Positions 1-8,346 of a stretch of DNA of 64,000 nt are shown piece after piece (position 1 is the stretch's first letter; each line of letters opens with the position of its first letter). Position numbers and translations under genes: made by a program. The DNA is from Burkholderia sp. BCC0322. Lineage in GTDB: Bacteria > Pseudomonadota > Gammaproteobacteria > Burkholderiales > Burkholderiaceae. The notes under the pieces are model-generated. The model made no database searches. It saw only the letters and a program-made list of their open reading frames with translations, and was not told the origin of the DNA. The stretch is taken from positions 110,884 through 174,883 of the forward strand of contig NZ_CADFDU010000015.1 of assembly GCF_902833045.1 (NCBI RefSeq), given 5' to 3'.

Positions 1-1047
1 GAAACGATCCGCATGATGGGTGACAAGGTCACCGCGAAGCAGACGATGATCAAGACCGGCGTGCCGTGCGTGCCGGGCTCGGAAGGCGCGTTGCCGGACG
101 ATCCGAAGGAGATCGTCAAGATTGCGCGCGCGATCGGCTATCCGGTCATCATCAAGGCGGCGGGCGGCGGCGGCGGGCGCGGGATGCGCGTCGTGCACAC
201 CGAGGCCGCGCTCGTCAACGCGGTCAACATGACCCGCGAGGAAGCCGGCCGTGCGTTCGGCAACCCGCAGGTGTACATGGAGAAGTTCCTCGAGAACCCG
301 CGCCACATCGAAATCCAGGTGCTGTCCGACGCGTACAAGAACGCGATCTGGCTCGGCGAGCGCGATTGCTCGATGCAGCGCCGCCACCAGAAGGTGATCG
401 AGGAAGCGCCGGCCCCCGGCATTCCGCGCCGCCTGATCGACCGCATCGGCGACCGCTGCGCGGACGCCTGCAAGAAGATGGGCTACCTCGGCGCAGGCAC
501 GTTCGAATTCCTGTACGAAAACGGCGAGTTCTACTTCATCGAGATGAACACGCGCGTACAGGTCGAGCACCCGGTATCGGAGCTGATCACGGGCGTCGAC
601 ATCGTGCAGGAACAGATCCGCATCGCGGCCGGCGAGAAGCTCGCGCTGCGCCAGCGCGACATCCAGTTCCGCGGACATGCGATCGAATGCCGGATCAACG
701 CCGAAGATCCGTTCAAGTTCACGCCGTCGCCGGGCCGGATCACGTCGTGGCATACGCCGGGCGGTCCTGGCGTGCGCGTCGATTCGCACGCCTACAATGG
801 CTATTTCGTGCCGCCGAACTATGATTCGATGATCGGCAAGCTGATCACCTACGGCGCGACGCGCGAGCAGGCGATCAGCCGGATGCGCATCGCGCTGTCG
901 GAAATGGTCGTCGAAGGCATCCAGACCAACATCCCGCTGCACCGCGAGCTGATGATCGATTCGAAGTTCGTCGAAGGCGGCACCAGCATCCACTACCTCG
1001 AAAACCGGCTCGCCCAGAAGCAGCAGGTCGCACCGGAAGAAGCGTAA
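1..1047 (+). CDS. accC: Biotin carboxylase subunit of acetyl-CoA carboxylase (5' end outside window)
   Basis: Carboxylates biotin on the AccB carrier using ATP and bicarbonate, the first half-reaction of acetyl-CoA carboxylase in fatty-acid synthesis. The reading frame is open from base 1, so the gene is cut by the window edge. 348 residues are visible, and comparison with the roughly 450-residue family suggests about 105-110 N-terminal residues are missing. The ATP-grasp glycine-rich loop [11 protein letters not shown] lies near bases 159-190. The catalytic stretch [11 protein letters not shown] lies near 541-573 and carries the Glu, Asn and Arg of the active site. The C-terminal biotin-carboxylase domain follows. 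prmA starts two bases after the stop, so the two are probably cotranscribed. Confidence 0.97.
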   Translation, partial: ETIRMMGDKVTAKQTMIKTGVPCVPGSEGALPDDPKEIVKIARAIGYPVIIKAAGGGGGRGMRVVHTEAALVNAVNMTREEAGRAFGNPQVYMEKFLENPRHIEIQVLSDAYKNAIWLGERDCSMQRRHQKVIEEAPAPGIPRRLIDRIGDRCADACKKMGYLGAGTFEFLYENGEFYFIEMNTRVQVEHPVSELITGVDIVQEQIRIAAGEKLALRQRDIQFRGHAIECRINAEDPFKFTPSPGRITSWHTPGGPGVRVDSHAYNGYFVPPNYDSMIGKLITYGATREQAISRMRIALSEMVVEGIQTNIPLHRELMIDSKFVEGGTSIHYLENRLAQKQQVAPEEA

Positions 1048-1049
1048 GC

Positions 1050-1952
1050 ATGAGCTATCGCGAACTCGTCGTCGAACTGGCCCGCGAGCATGCGGAGGCG
1101 CTGTCCGACGCGCTGCTCGAACTCGGCGCGCTGTCGGTGTCCGTGGAAGACGCCGACGCCGACACGCCCGACGAACAGCCGCTCTTCGGCGAGCCGGGCC
1201 TCGTGCCCGATCGCACCGCGTGGCAGCACTCGCGCGTGGTCGCGCTGCTCGCGGCCGACCACGAGCCGGCCGTGCTGCTCGCGGCGGCCGCGAACGAGAT
1301 CGGCATCGTCGAGACACCGGCGTTCACCGTCCGCGAAGTCGAAGAACAGGACTGGGTGCGGCTCACGCAATCGCAGTTCGAGCCGATCCCGATCGGCGAG
1401 CGGATCTGGGTCGTGCCGTCGTGGCACGACGCACCCGATCCCGATGCGCTCGTTCTCGAACTCGATCCTGGCCTCGCATTCGGTACCGGCAGCCACCCGA
1501 CCACGCGCCTGTGCATGGAATGGCTCGAGCAGTCGGTGAAGCCCGGCCAGTCGGTGCTCGACTACGGTTGCGGCTCGGGCATTCTCGCGATCCTCGCGAA
1601 GAAATGCGGGGCGAACCCCGTCATCGGCATCGACATCGATCCGCAGGCAGTCGAATCGGCGCGGCAGAACAGCGAGCGCAACCACGCGGATGTCACGTAC
1701 GGGCTGCCCGATGCATGCCCGGACGGTGAATTCGACATCGTCGTCGCGAACATCCTGTCGAATCCGCTGAAGCTGATGGCGTCGATGCTCGCATCGAAGG
1801 TCAAGCCGGGCGGCCGCATCGCACTGTCGGGCGTGCTCGCGCGCCAGGCGGATGAAGTTGCGGCCGTCTACGCACGCTACGTCGACATTTCGGTCTGGCG
1901 TGAGCACGAAGGTTGGGTATGCCTCGCCGGAACCCGACGCGAAAGCCATTAG
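1050..1952 (+). CDS. prmA: Ribosomal protein L11 methyltransferase
   Basis: SAM-dependent methyltransferase that trimethylates ribosomal protein L11. The 300-residue length is normal. The N-terminal L11-recognition domain is followed by the Rossmann fold. GTGSHPTT lies near residue 144, the SAM-binding motif [12 protein letters not shown] near 169, and the active-site motif ANILSNPL near 231, which is the PrmA version of the NPPY-type motif. The ATG lies two bases after the accC stop. The accC-prmA-zinc-ribbon gene order is common in betaproteobacteria. Confidence 0.97.
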   Translation: MSYRELVVELAREHAEALSDALLELGALSVSVEDADADTPDEQPLFGEPGLVPDRTAWQHSRVVALLAADHEPAVLLAAAANEIGIVETPAFTVREVEEQDWVRLTQSQFEPIPIGERIWVVPSWHDAPDPDALVLELDPGLAFGTGSHPTTRLCMEWLEQSVKPGQSVLDYGCGSGILAILAKKCGANPVIGIDIDPQAVESARQNSERNHADVTYGLPDACPDGEFDIVVANILSNPLKLMASMLASKVKPGGRIALSGVLARQADEVAAVYARYVDISVWREHEGWVCLAGTRRESH

Positions 1953-1997
1953 AATAGCGCTGTCCTTCACTCTGGCCAGCAGGCCGCCCGGCTCGAC

Positions 1998-3347
1998 ATG
2001 CTTCTTGCGACGCGCTGCCCTCATTGCGAAACCGTCTTCCGGCTGCAGCAGGAACAGCTCTCGCTGCATCAAGGGCTCGTGCGCTGTGGGCATTGCCACG
2101 AAGTCTTCAACGCATCCGAGTCGCTCGTTCCCGAGCACGCGCAGCAGCCCGAGCCGGCCCTGACCGAACCGGCTGCCGCGCCGGATGACGGCGACGCGCA
2201 TCATCCGGCCCCGCCTCGGCTGTTCACTGCCGAAGCGCCGGCCGCACTCCCTTCCGACACCGATTACAAGCCGGAAGGCTGGGACATGTGGGCGCCATGG
2301 CTCGATGCCGGCGTCGACCCGTCGCTGCAGCACAGCGTGCAGACCCTGCGCACCGAACCGCTGATCCCGCTCGCACTTCCGTCCACCGAAGCCGGCGTCG
2401 TTCACCTGTCGGGTACGCCCGCACCGTTCGCGCCCTCCCCGGCCGAGCTGGACACCTCCACGGACGTCGTGCAACCCGCCGAATCGCTGCAGACGCAGCA
2501 AGACACCGGACCATCGGCCGCACCCGTCGAACGCGACCCGCGTGAGCCGCGCTTCGTCGCCCACCTTCCGTCGGACCCAGAGAGCGCTCGCGACGCCGCC
2601 GAACCCGTCGGCACCGCACGCTTCGCCGTGCCGGACGACGAACGCGCGCCGCGCGAACCGCATTTTGCGTTCGCTCCCGCGCCAGCCGTCACCGAAGCCG
2701 AAGCCGGGGCCGGGGCCGAAGCCGAGCCTGATACCGGCACCACACGGCATGACGAGACGCGCTCCGCCGCGGCCAACGCACCGTCCGCACCGTTCCCCGC
2801 TGCGCTGACCGACGACGATCGTCCGCACTTCGCCGTCACGCGCGAGACGCGCGCTCCGCAGCGACGCGGCATGCTCGGCGGCTTTTTCGGTGGCCTCGTC
2901 GCCGCCGTGCTCGCCGTGCTGCTCGTCGCGCAACTCGCATGGTGGCAGCGCGAAACGCTGATGATCTACGCGCCCGTCACACAGGGCTGGTTCCGGCAGG
3001 CCTGCGCGCCGCTTGGCTGCACGGTTGCGCCGCCGCGCGCGATCGACGGCCTGCGGCTCGACGCGACCGACCTGCGCCAGCTCGACGGCCCGCGCGAGCT
3101 CGAGCTGAAGGTGCCGCTGACGAACCGCTACCGTGTCGCACTCGCCTATCCGTCGCTCGAGCTGACGCTGCTCGACGACACCAACCGCGTGACCGTACGC
3201 CGCGTACTTGCGCCGCGCGACTACGTGCGCCCGGGCACGCCGATCGACGCCGGGCTGCCGCCTGGCACGACGCAGACGATGGTCGTCCGCGTCGAAACGA
3301 ACGGCACGCCCGCCTCGAATTTCCGCGTCCAGATTTTCTATCCGTGA
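1998..3347 (+). CDS. Zinc-ribbon domain, DUF3426-type single-pass membrane protein
   Basis: 449 residues of unknown function. The N-terminus holds an MJ0042-type zinc ribbon with cysteines 7, 10, 30 and 33 (CPHC and CGHC). A long low-complexity stretch rich in Ala, Pro, Glu and Asp runs from about residue 40 to 285. One hydrophobic segment follows (about 296-318, [18 protein letters not shown]). The C-terminal domain of about 120 residues resembles the DUF3426 domain (beta-rich, ending in [18 protein letters not shown]). This layout predicts a cytoplasmic zinc ribbon and a periplasmic C-terminus. It sits 45 bases after prmA. The acidic linker is unlikely to be conserved. Family recognition is confident; function is not known to me. 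Confidence 0.85.
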   Translation: MLLATRCPHCETVFRLQQEQLSLHQGLVRCGHCHEVFNASESLVPEHAQQPEPALTEPAAAPDDGDAHHPAPPRLFTAEAPAALPSDTDYKPEGWDMWAPWLDAGVDPSLQHSVQTLRTEPLIPLALPSTEAGVVHLSGTPAPFAPSPAELDTSTDVVQPAESLQTQQDTGPSAAPVERDPREPRFVAHLPSDPESARDAAEPVGTARFAVPDDERAPREPHFAFAPAPAVTEAEAGAGAEAEPDTGTTRHDETRSAAANAPSAPFPAALTDDDRPHFAVTRETRAPQRRGMLGGFFGGLVAAVLAVLLVAQLAWWQRETLMIYAPVTQGWFRQACAPLGCTVAPPRAIDGLRLDATDLRQLDGPRELELKVPLTNRYRVALAYPSLELTLLDDTNRVTVRRVLAPRDYVRPGTPIDAGLPPGTTQTMVVRVETNGTPASNFRVQIFYP

Positions 3348-3420
3348 CGCACCGCGGCGCGCGCCTGCGCGCCCGTCTCAACCCGCGCGCCGGAGCGGCG
3401 CGCTATTTCGGAGCACGAAC

Positions 3421-3924
3421 ATGAGCAAAGTTACGCTGGGTGGCAACCCGATCGATCTCGCCGGCACGTTCCCGGTCGTCGGCGCACAAGGCGCCGATTT
3501 CAAGCTGGTCGGCAAGGATCTCGCCGACCTGTCGCTCGCCAGCTTCGCCGGCAAGCGCAAGGTGCTGAACATCGTCCCGAGCCTCGACACGCCGACCTGC
3601 GCGACGTCGACCCGCAAGTTCAACGAAGCCGCATCGTCGCTCGACAACACGGTTGTCATCGTCGTGTCCGCCGACCTGCCGTTCGCTGCTACGCGCTTCT
3701 GCACGACCGAAGGCCTCGAGAATGTCGTGACGGCTTCGACGTTCCGCACCGGCCGCGCGTTCGCGAACGCGTACGGCGTCGACGTGACAAGCGGCCCGCT
3801 GAACGGCCTGACCGCACGTGCAGTCGTCGTGCTCGACGCGCAGGACAAGGTGATCCACGCGGAACTCGTCGGCGAAATCAAGGACGAGCCGAACTACGAT
3901 GCAGCGCTCGCCGCACTGAAGTAA
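3421..3924 (+). CDS. tpx: Thiol peroxidase (atypical 2-Cys peroxiredoxin)
   Basis: Reduces alkyl hydroperoxides and H2O2 with thioredoxin as electron donor. The 167 residues match the Tpx family. The peroxidatic cysteine is Cys60 in [10 protein letters not shown] and the resolving cysteine is Cys94 in [10 protein letters not shown]. The frame is open further upstream, but the ATG at 3421 is preceded by GGAG at about 8 bases and gives the canonical [10 protein letters not shown] start, so the longer version is rejected. Seventy-three bases separate it from the zinc-ribbon gene. Confidence 0.97.
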   Translation: MSKVTLGGNPIDLAGTFPVVGAQGADFKLVGKDLADLSLASFAGKRKVLNIVPSLDTPTCATSTRKFNEAASSLDNTVVIVVSADLPFAATRFCTTEGLENVVTASTFRTGRAFANAYGVDVTSGPLNGLTARAVVVLDAQDKVIHAELVGEIKDEPNYDAALAALK

Positions 3925-3948
3925 GCTTTCTTTCGCTTTCCCCTGCCG

Positions 3949-3976
3949 CGCCGCGCCTTTCGCGCGGCGTTGTCGC
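3949..3976 (+). terminator. Weak hairpin after tpx
   Basis: An 8-bp GC stem (3949-3956 with 3962-3969, loop of five) is followed by TTGTCGC rather than a clean T run. It may be a partial terminator between tpx and the kinase gene. Confidence 0.35.
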
Positions 3977-4009
3977 GCAGGGTCCCTCATTTCTACAGGA
4001 ACGCACACC

Positions 4010-4948
4010 TTGGCTACGTTGATTTGCGGCTCGATCGCCTACGATTCCATCATGACCTTCGAAGGGCGGTTTCGCGAGCACATCCTGCCCGACCAGGTGC
4101 ACCTCATCAACCTGAGCTTCCTCGTGCCGACGATGCGTCGCGAATTCGGCGGCTGCGCGGGCAACATCGCGTACGCACTGCACCTGCTCGGCGGCGATGC
4201 GCGCATGATGGGGACGATGGGCGCGCTCGACGCGCAGCCGTATCTCGACCGGCTCGACCAGCTCGGCCTGCGCCGCGACCACGTTCGCGTGCTGCCCGAC
4301 ACGTATACCGCGCAGGCGATGATCACGACCGATCTCGACAACAATCAGATCGCGGCGTTCCACCCGGGTGCGATGATGCAGTCGCACCTGAACCACGCGG
4401 GCGACGCGCCGGACATCAAGCTCGCGATCGTCGGCCCCGACGGCTTCGAAGGGATGGTGCAGCACGTCGAGGAACTCGCCAAGGCCGGTGTGCCGTTCGT
4501 GTTCGATCCGGGCCAGGGCCTGCCGCTGTTCGATGGTGCGACGCTGCGACGCAGCATTGAACTTGCGACCTATGTGGCGGTCAACGACTACGAGGCCAAG
4601 CTGGTGAGCGACAAGACGGGATGGTCCGAAGATGAAATCGCCAGCCGGGTCGACGCGCTCGTCATTACGCGTGGCGAGCACGGCGCGACCATCCGCCACA
4701 AGCAGGGCACGGAGCAGATTCCTGTCGTACGGGCGGAGCGCATCTCCGATCCGACCGGCTGCGGCGATGCCTTCCGGGGTGGCCTGCTGTACGGCATCGA
4801 GCATGGCCTCGACTGGGCAACCACGGGCCGCCTCGCGAGCCTGATGGGCTCGATCAAGATCGCCCACCAGGGGCCCCAGACTTACGTACTGACGCGCGCC
4901 GAGATCGACGCGCGCTTCGAGACTGCATTCGGTTACAGTCTCAAATGA
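4010..4948 (+). CDS. PfkB-family carbohydrate/nucleoside kinase (adenosine-kinase-like)
   Basis: 312-residue ribokinase/PfkB-fold kinase that should phosphorylate a sugar or nucleoside using ATP. The N-terminal substrate-side motif FGGCAGNIAYAL is near residue 46. The C-terminal PfkB signature DPTGCGDAFRGGL is near residue 247, where the Asp of GCGD is the catalytic base and the preceding glycines form the anion hole. The start is a TTG with AGGAA about ten bases upstream. No in-frame ATG nearby would keep the first beta strand (TLICGSIAYDSI). The substrate cannot be read from the sequence. Adenosine or a ribokinase-type sugar are the leading options, and neighbours give no further clue. Confidence 0.85.
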   Translation: MATLICGSIAYDSIMTFEGRFREHILPDQVHLINLSFLVPTMRREFGGCAGNIAYALHLLGGDARMMGTMGALDAQPYLDRLDQLGLRRDHVRVLPDTYTAQAMITTDLDNNQIAAFHPGAMMQSHLNHAGDAPDIKLAIVGPDGFEGMVQHVEELAKAGVPFVFDPGQGLPLFDGATLRRSIELATYVAVNDYEAKLVSDKTGWSEDEIASRVDALVITRGEHGATIRHKQGTEQIPVVRAERISDPTGCGDAFRGGLLYGIEHGLDWATTGRLASLMGSIKIAHQGPQTYVLTRAEIDARFETAFGYSLK

Positions 4949-4967
4949 ATTTTGTGGGAGAGCAAAG

Positions 4968-5441
4968 ATGTTGACGAAAAAGACCCTCACGCTCGCTGCC
5001 ATGCTGACGGCCTCGCTGACGCTCGCCGGTTGCTTCACCGCACCCGGTTCGGCGGATGTCTATAGCGTTGGCCAGGCGCAGCGGGAACAAACGGTTCGCA
5101 TGGGGACGGTCGAAAGCGTCCGCGCCGTGCGCATCCAGTCCGACGGCGGCGGCAGCGCGATCGGCACGCTCGGCGGCGGCGCACTCGGCGCAGTGGCAGG
5201 CAGCGCGATCGGCGGCGGCAAGGGGTCGATCCTGACCGCGATCGCCGGCGGTCTCGTCGGTGCGGTCGCGGGCAACGCGGTCGGCGAAAACCTCAGCACG
5301 GCGAACGGTGTCGAAATCACCGTGCGCCTCGACAACGGCGATCTGCGCTCGATCACGCAGGCAGCAAGCGGCGAAGCGTTCCGCGCCGGCGAGCGCGTGC
5401 GACTGCTGTCGAGCGGCGGCATCACGCGCGTCACGCACTAA
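4968..5441 (+). CDS. Glycine-zipper outer-membrane lipoprotein (SlyB/Pcp-like)
   Basis: 157 residues. It begins with a lipoprotein signal peptide whose lipobox LTLAGC puts the acylated cysteine at residue 22. A glycine-zipper 2TM region (about residues 60-105, repeats such as GTLGGGALGAVAGSAIGGG) is followed by a beta-rich C-terminus (VEITVRLDNGDLRSI). SlyB/Pcp proteins sit in the outer membrane and are linked to envelope integrity; the role here is inferred from family only. The gene is 19 bases after the kinase and ends before a strong terminator. Confidence 0.9.
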   Translation: MLTKKTLTLAAMLTASLTLAGCFTAPGSADVYSVGQAQREQTVRMGTVESVRAVRIQSDGGGSAIGTLGGGALGAVAGSAIGGGKGSILTAIAGGLVGAVAGNAVGENLSTANGVEITVRLDNGDLRSITQAASGEAFRAGERVRLLSSGGITRVTH

Positions 5442-5477
5442 CAGGTACCTCAGCACGCGGCGCAAGCCGCGGTCGAA

Positions 5478-5509
5478 CGCATGTGCGAAGCCGCACATGC
5501 GTTTTTTTT
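5478..5509 (+). terminator. Rho-independent terminator after the lipoprotein gene
   Basis: A perfect 10-bp stem CGCATGTGCG/CGCACATGCG with loop AAGC is followed by eight T residues. Confidence 0.9.
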
Positions 5510-5573
5510 CGTCCGTACTCGCCGGTGCCGGCATACGGGCTCCCGACGTCCCGCACATCCGCAGGGACGGACG

Positions 5574-5607
5574 AAAAAAATCCCGCCACCTGAACCAGAT
5601 GGCGGGA
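5574..5607 (-). terminator. Terminator of the H1-like protein gene
   Basis: Read on the minus strand, a CCCGCCATCTGG / CCAGGTGGCGGG type stem-loop (5582-5606) is followed by ATTTTTTT (complement of 5574-5581). It lies about 70 bases beyond the stop codon at 5676. Confidence 0.85.
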
Positions 5608-5675
5608 CTGATTGAGTAGCGCTACTCAACCCACGGACACCCCGTGAGTGTCCGGGTGGTACGGGTCAGCCTCGA

Positions 5676-6332
5676 TTACGGACGGCTGCCGGTCGGGAAC
5701 GGCCATGCCGCTGCCGGGTTGAGCGCGGTCTTCACGCCCGATGCCGGCGCAACCGAAGTGGTCGACGCGGTCGTTGCCGGCGCAGCCTTCTTCACGACGG
5801 CCTTCTTCGGAGCCGCAGCCTTCTTGGCCGGAGCGGCAGCCTGCTTCGCGGGCGCAGCAGCCTTCTTCGCGGGAGCAGCAGCCTTCTTCGCGGCAGCCTT
5901 CTTGGCAGGCGCAGCCTTCTTCGCAGCAGCCTTCTTCGCCGGCGCGGCCTTCTTCGCAGCAGCCTTCTTCGCCGGTGCGGCCTTCTTCGCAGCAACCTTC
6001 TTCACTGCGACCTTCTTGGCTGCAACCTTCTTCGCTGCGGCCTTCTTGGCCGGTGCGGCCTTCTTCGCAGCAACCTTCTTCACTGCGACTTTCTTGGCTG
6101 CAACCTTCTTCGTTGCGACCTTCTTCGTTGCGACCTTCTTCGCTGCAACCTTCTTCGCTGCGGCCTTCTTGGCCGGTGCTGCCTTCTTCGCGGCAACCTT
6201 CTTCACCGCGACCTTCTTCGCAGCAACCTTCTTCACTGCAGCAGCCTTCTTCGCCGGCGCAGCAGCCTTCTTCGCAACGGTCTTCTTTGCAGCAACCTTC
6301 TTAGCAGCCGGTTTCTTCTTGGCGGTAGCCAT
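5676..6332 (-). CDS. H1-like lysine/alanine-rich DNA-binding protein
   Basis: 218 residues, mostly Lys, Ala, Val and Pro, built of short repeats such as [19 protein letters not shown] and [10 protein letters not shown]. This is the composition of bacterial histone H1-like proteins (HctB/AlgP/BpH1 type). They bind DNA non-specifically through a disordered basic tail and influence nucleoid packing or transcription. A non-basic tail of about 35 residues ([19 protein letters not shown] region) ends the protein. The start ATG has AAGGAG six bases upstream. The DNA itself is tandemly repetitive, so length changes by slippage are likely between strains. There is no catalytic domain. Exact orthology to a named histone-like protein is not claimed. 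Confidence 0.9.
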   Translation of the reverse strand: MATAKKKPAAKKVAAKKTVAKKAAAPAKKAAAVKKVAAKKVAVKKVAAKKAAPAKKAAAKKVAAKKVATKKVATKKVAAKKVAVKKVAAKKAAPAKKAAAKKVAAKKVAVKKVAAKKAAPAKKAAAKKAAPAKKAAAKKAAPAKKAAAKKAAAPAKKAAAPAKQAAAPAKKAAAPKKAVVKKAAPATTASTTSVAPASGVKTALNPAAAWPFPTGSRP

Positions 6333-6769
6333 GTTGTTCTCCTTCAGGTTCAGATGAGAGTCAGTTCAAACTACACCCTTCGTCAAAACCCGCTTCCCGC
6401 GGACGCTGTTCAGGACGTGCGCTTCGAAGCGGGCTATTCATCGGCGTACGCGGATACCACGCGCTTACGCTAATGAATACGGTATGGCGCGCGTGACCAC
6501 CCGGCCTCGCGCGCCAAATCAAGTCGGTAGCCGGCGCACCTCGCGCCGCTACCCCTAATCGCTTGATCAAGCGGACCGCCACACAGCCGTCCGCTTTTTC
6601 CGGAGGGAAGTTTGCCCATCCCACTGAAGGGTTCGCAAAGTGCCTGTCGTGTCGTCGTGCCGTTAAGGCACCGGGCATGCTTTGCATCAGGCGTTCTTGC
6701 TCCTAAACCTTGGGCCGGGGCCAAGAGGCCGCCGGCTGCTCCATCATGTGACGGGTTCGCTGCTGCGGG
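6333..6769. other. 437-bp intergenic region between the H1-like gene and nrdB
   Basis: No convincing gene. It should contain the promoter of the H1-like gene (minus strand) and the 3' untranslated region of nrdB. Visible structures are a 12-bp perfect palindrome GCTTGATCAAGC (6561-6572) and a 7-bp stem AGCGGAC/GTCCGCT (6570-6595) followed on the plus strand by TTTTT, which is terminator-like but with no plus-strand gene before it. No classic terminator for nrdB was seen. A structured RNA gene cannot be excluded by eye. Confidence 0.5.
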
Positions 6770-7981
6770 TTATTCCCAGGACAGCGCGCCGCCCGTCTGA
6801 TACTCGATCACACGCGTCTCGAAGAAGTTGCGTTCCTTCTTCAGGTCGATCATCTCGCTCATCCACGGGAACGGGTTTTCCTCGTTCGGGTACAGCGGGT
6901 CGAGGCCGATCTGCTGGCAACGACGGTTGCTGATGAAGCGCAGATAGCTCTTGAACATCGACGCGTTCAAACCCAGCACGCCGCGCGGCATCGTGTCCTC
7001 GGCGTAGCGGTATTCGAGTTCGACAGCCTGCTTGAACAGCTCGCGAATCTCGGCGCGGAATTCCGCGGTCCAGAGATGCGGGTTCTCGAGCTTGATCTGG
7101 TTGATCAGGTCGATGCCGAAGTTGCAGTGCATCGACTCGTCGCGCAGGATGTACTGATATTGCTCTGCAGCACCCGTCATCTTGTTCTGGCGGCCGAGCG
7201 CGAGGATCTGCGTGAACCCGACATAGAAGAACAGGCCTTCCATGATGCAGGCGAACACGATCAGCGACTTCAGCAGCTTCTGATCCGCTTCGAGCGTGCC
7301 GGTCTTGAAGGCCGGGTCCGTCAGCGTGTGGATGAACGGGATCAGGAATTCGTCCTTCGCGCGGATCGACGCGACCTCGTGGTACGCGTTGAAGATCTCG
7401 CCTTCGTCGAGACCGAGCGATTCGACAATGTATTGGTACGCGTGCGTGTGGATCGCCTCTTCGAACGCCTGGCGCAGCAGGAACTGCCGGCACTCGGGCG
7501 CCGTGATGTGGCGGTACGTGCCGAGCACGATGTTGTTCGCCGCGAGCGAATCGGCCGTCACGAAGAAGCCGAGGTTGCGCTTCACGATGCGGCGCTCGTC
7601 CTCGGTCAGACCATTCGGGTCCTTCCACAGAGCGATGTCGCGGGACATGTTGATTTCCTGCGGCATCCAGTGGTTCGCGCAACCGGCCAGATACTTTTCC
7701 CACGCCCACTTGTACTTGAACGGCACCAGCTGATTGACGTCAGTCTGGCCGTTGATGATGCGCTTGTCGGCGACATTGACCCGCGCTTCCGAACCGCTGG
7801 CGGGAGCAGCCGATGCTTGCGGCGGCACCGCAAGATCGCCTTCGAAAATGTCGCGGACCTGATGGGCGGCAGGCGTTGCAGCCTGCAGTCCGACAGCCGT
7901 TCCTGCGGAGGTGCGCATCGCGTTTTGCTGCGCTCCGCTCGCGGGAGTTACGGCAGTCTTCTCTTCATCCCAGTTGAGCAT
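6770..7981 (-). CDS. nrdB: Ribonucleotide reductase class Ia, beta subunit
   Basis: Small subunit of aerobic ribonucleotide reductase; its di-iron centre creates the tyrosyl radical used by NrdA to make deoxyribonucleotides. At 403 residues it has about 60 extra N-terminal residues compared with the E. coli protein. The ligand set is complete: Asp144, Glu175, His178, Glu248, Glu282 and His285. The radical tyrosine is Tyr182 (EAIHTHAY), so this is a true tyrosyl-radical class Ia enzyme rather than a Tyr-less or Mn/Fe type. It lies 365 bases downstream of nrdA on the same strand. The ATG has only a weak GGTGAG upstream. Confidence 0.97.
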   Translation of the reverse strand: MLNWDEEKTAVTPASGAQQNAMRTSAGTAVGLQAATPAAHQVRDIFEGDLAVPPQASAAPASGSEARVNVADKRIINGQTDVNQLVPFKYKWAWEKYLAGCANHWMPQEINMSRDIALWKDPNGLTEDERRIVKRNLGFFVTADSLAANNIVLGTYRHITAPECRQFLLRQAFEEAIHTHAYQYIVESLGLDEGEIFNAYHEVASIRAKDEFLIPFIHTLTDPAFKTGTLEADQKLLKSLIVFACIMEGLFFYVGFTQILALGRQNKMTGAAEQYQYILRDESMHCNFGIDLINQIKLENPHLWTAEFRAEIRELFKQAVELEYRYAEDTMPRGVLGLNASMFKSYLRFISNRRCQQIGLDPLYPNEENPFPWMSEMIDLKKERNFFETRVIEYQTGGALSWE

Positions 7982-8346
7982 AAATTCTCACCATCAATTT
8001 AGAACGGTTTGTACCATCTTTTCCTGAGCGATAAAAGGGTTCGCTCACGAAAAATCCTTTTTTCGATTCGCGTTGCGACCTCGATACAACACTTTGAGCA
8101 ACGCATCGTCGTTCATGCAGCGCGCGACGTGTGTCGCGCGTGTATCGCGAGGTGCGCTCGACGCATCGAACGCTGATCGAAACGCGACGTCGTCGGGGAT
8201 GTTTCGATCGCTTGTCACTGCCTGCAACGCAGGTGCCGCGTTACAGATTCCTTATCATTTTTTTAGTTGAGAGCGGCGCACACTTCAACCTCGATCGGTC
8301 GTCGTGTGCGCCGCGCTGACCTTCTTCTCAGGTCAGGCGCACTGCG
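7982..8346. other. 365-bp nrdA-nrdB spacer
   Basis: It contains the long hairpin listed separately (8273-8314), a smaller CTGACC/GGTCAG hairpin (8316-8336) right after the nrdA stop, and a TGAGCG/CGCTCA inverted pair about 40 bases before nrdB. A 60-codon open frame on the minus strand (8045-8227) has no good ribosome site and is not called. Whether nrdB has its own promoter here is not clear from sequence. Confidence 0.5.
8273..8314 (-). other. Long stem-loop after nrdA
   Basis: Inverted repeat GCGGCGCACAC / GTGTGCGCCGC, 11 bp with no mismatch and a 20-base loop, beginning about 33 bases after the nrdA stop. No T run follows on either strand. It is therefore more likely an mRNA-stabilising or processing structure, or a binding site, than an intrinsic terminator. 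Confidence 0.55.

Noticed and set aside
993-2933. Long open frame on the minus strand (646 codons) opposite prmA and the zinc-ribbon gene
   Set aside because: It covers two recognisable plus-strand genes and gives an Arg-rich, domain-free protein, the usual mirror of a GC-rich gene.
5741-6304. Repeat array in the H1-like gene read as a CRISPR or satellite
   Set aside because: Units are multiples of three and keep an open basic protein frame. There are no unique spacers.
6570-6599. Plus-strand terminator between the H1-like gene and nrdB
   Set aside because: The stem is short with a 12-base loop, and there is no plus-strand gene before it. Kept only as part of the intergenic note.
8045-8227. 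60-codon minus-strand frame between nrdA and nrdB
   Set aside because: No ribosome site, no recognisable domain, weak codon bias. Possibly just leader sequence of nrdB.
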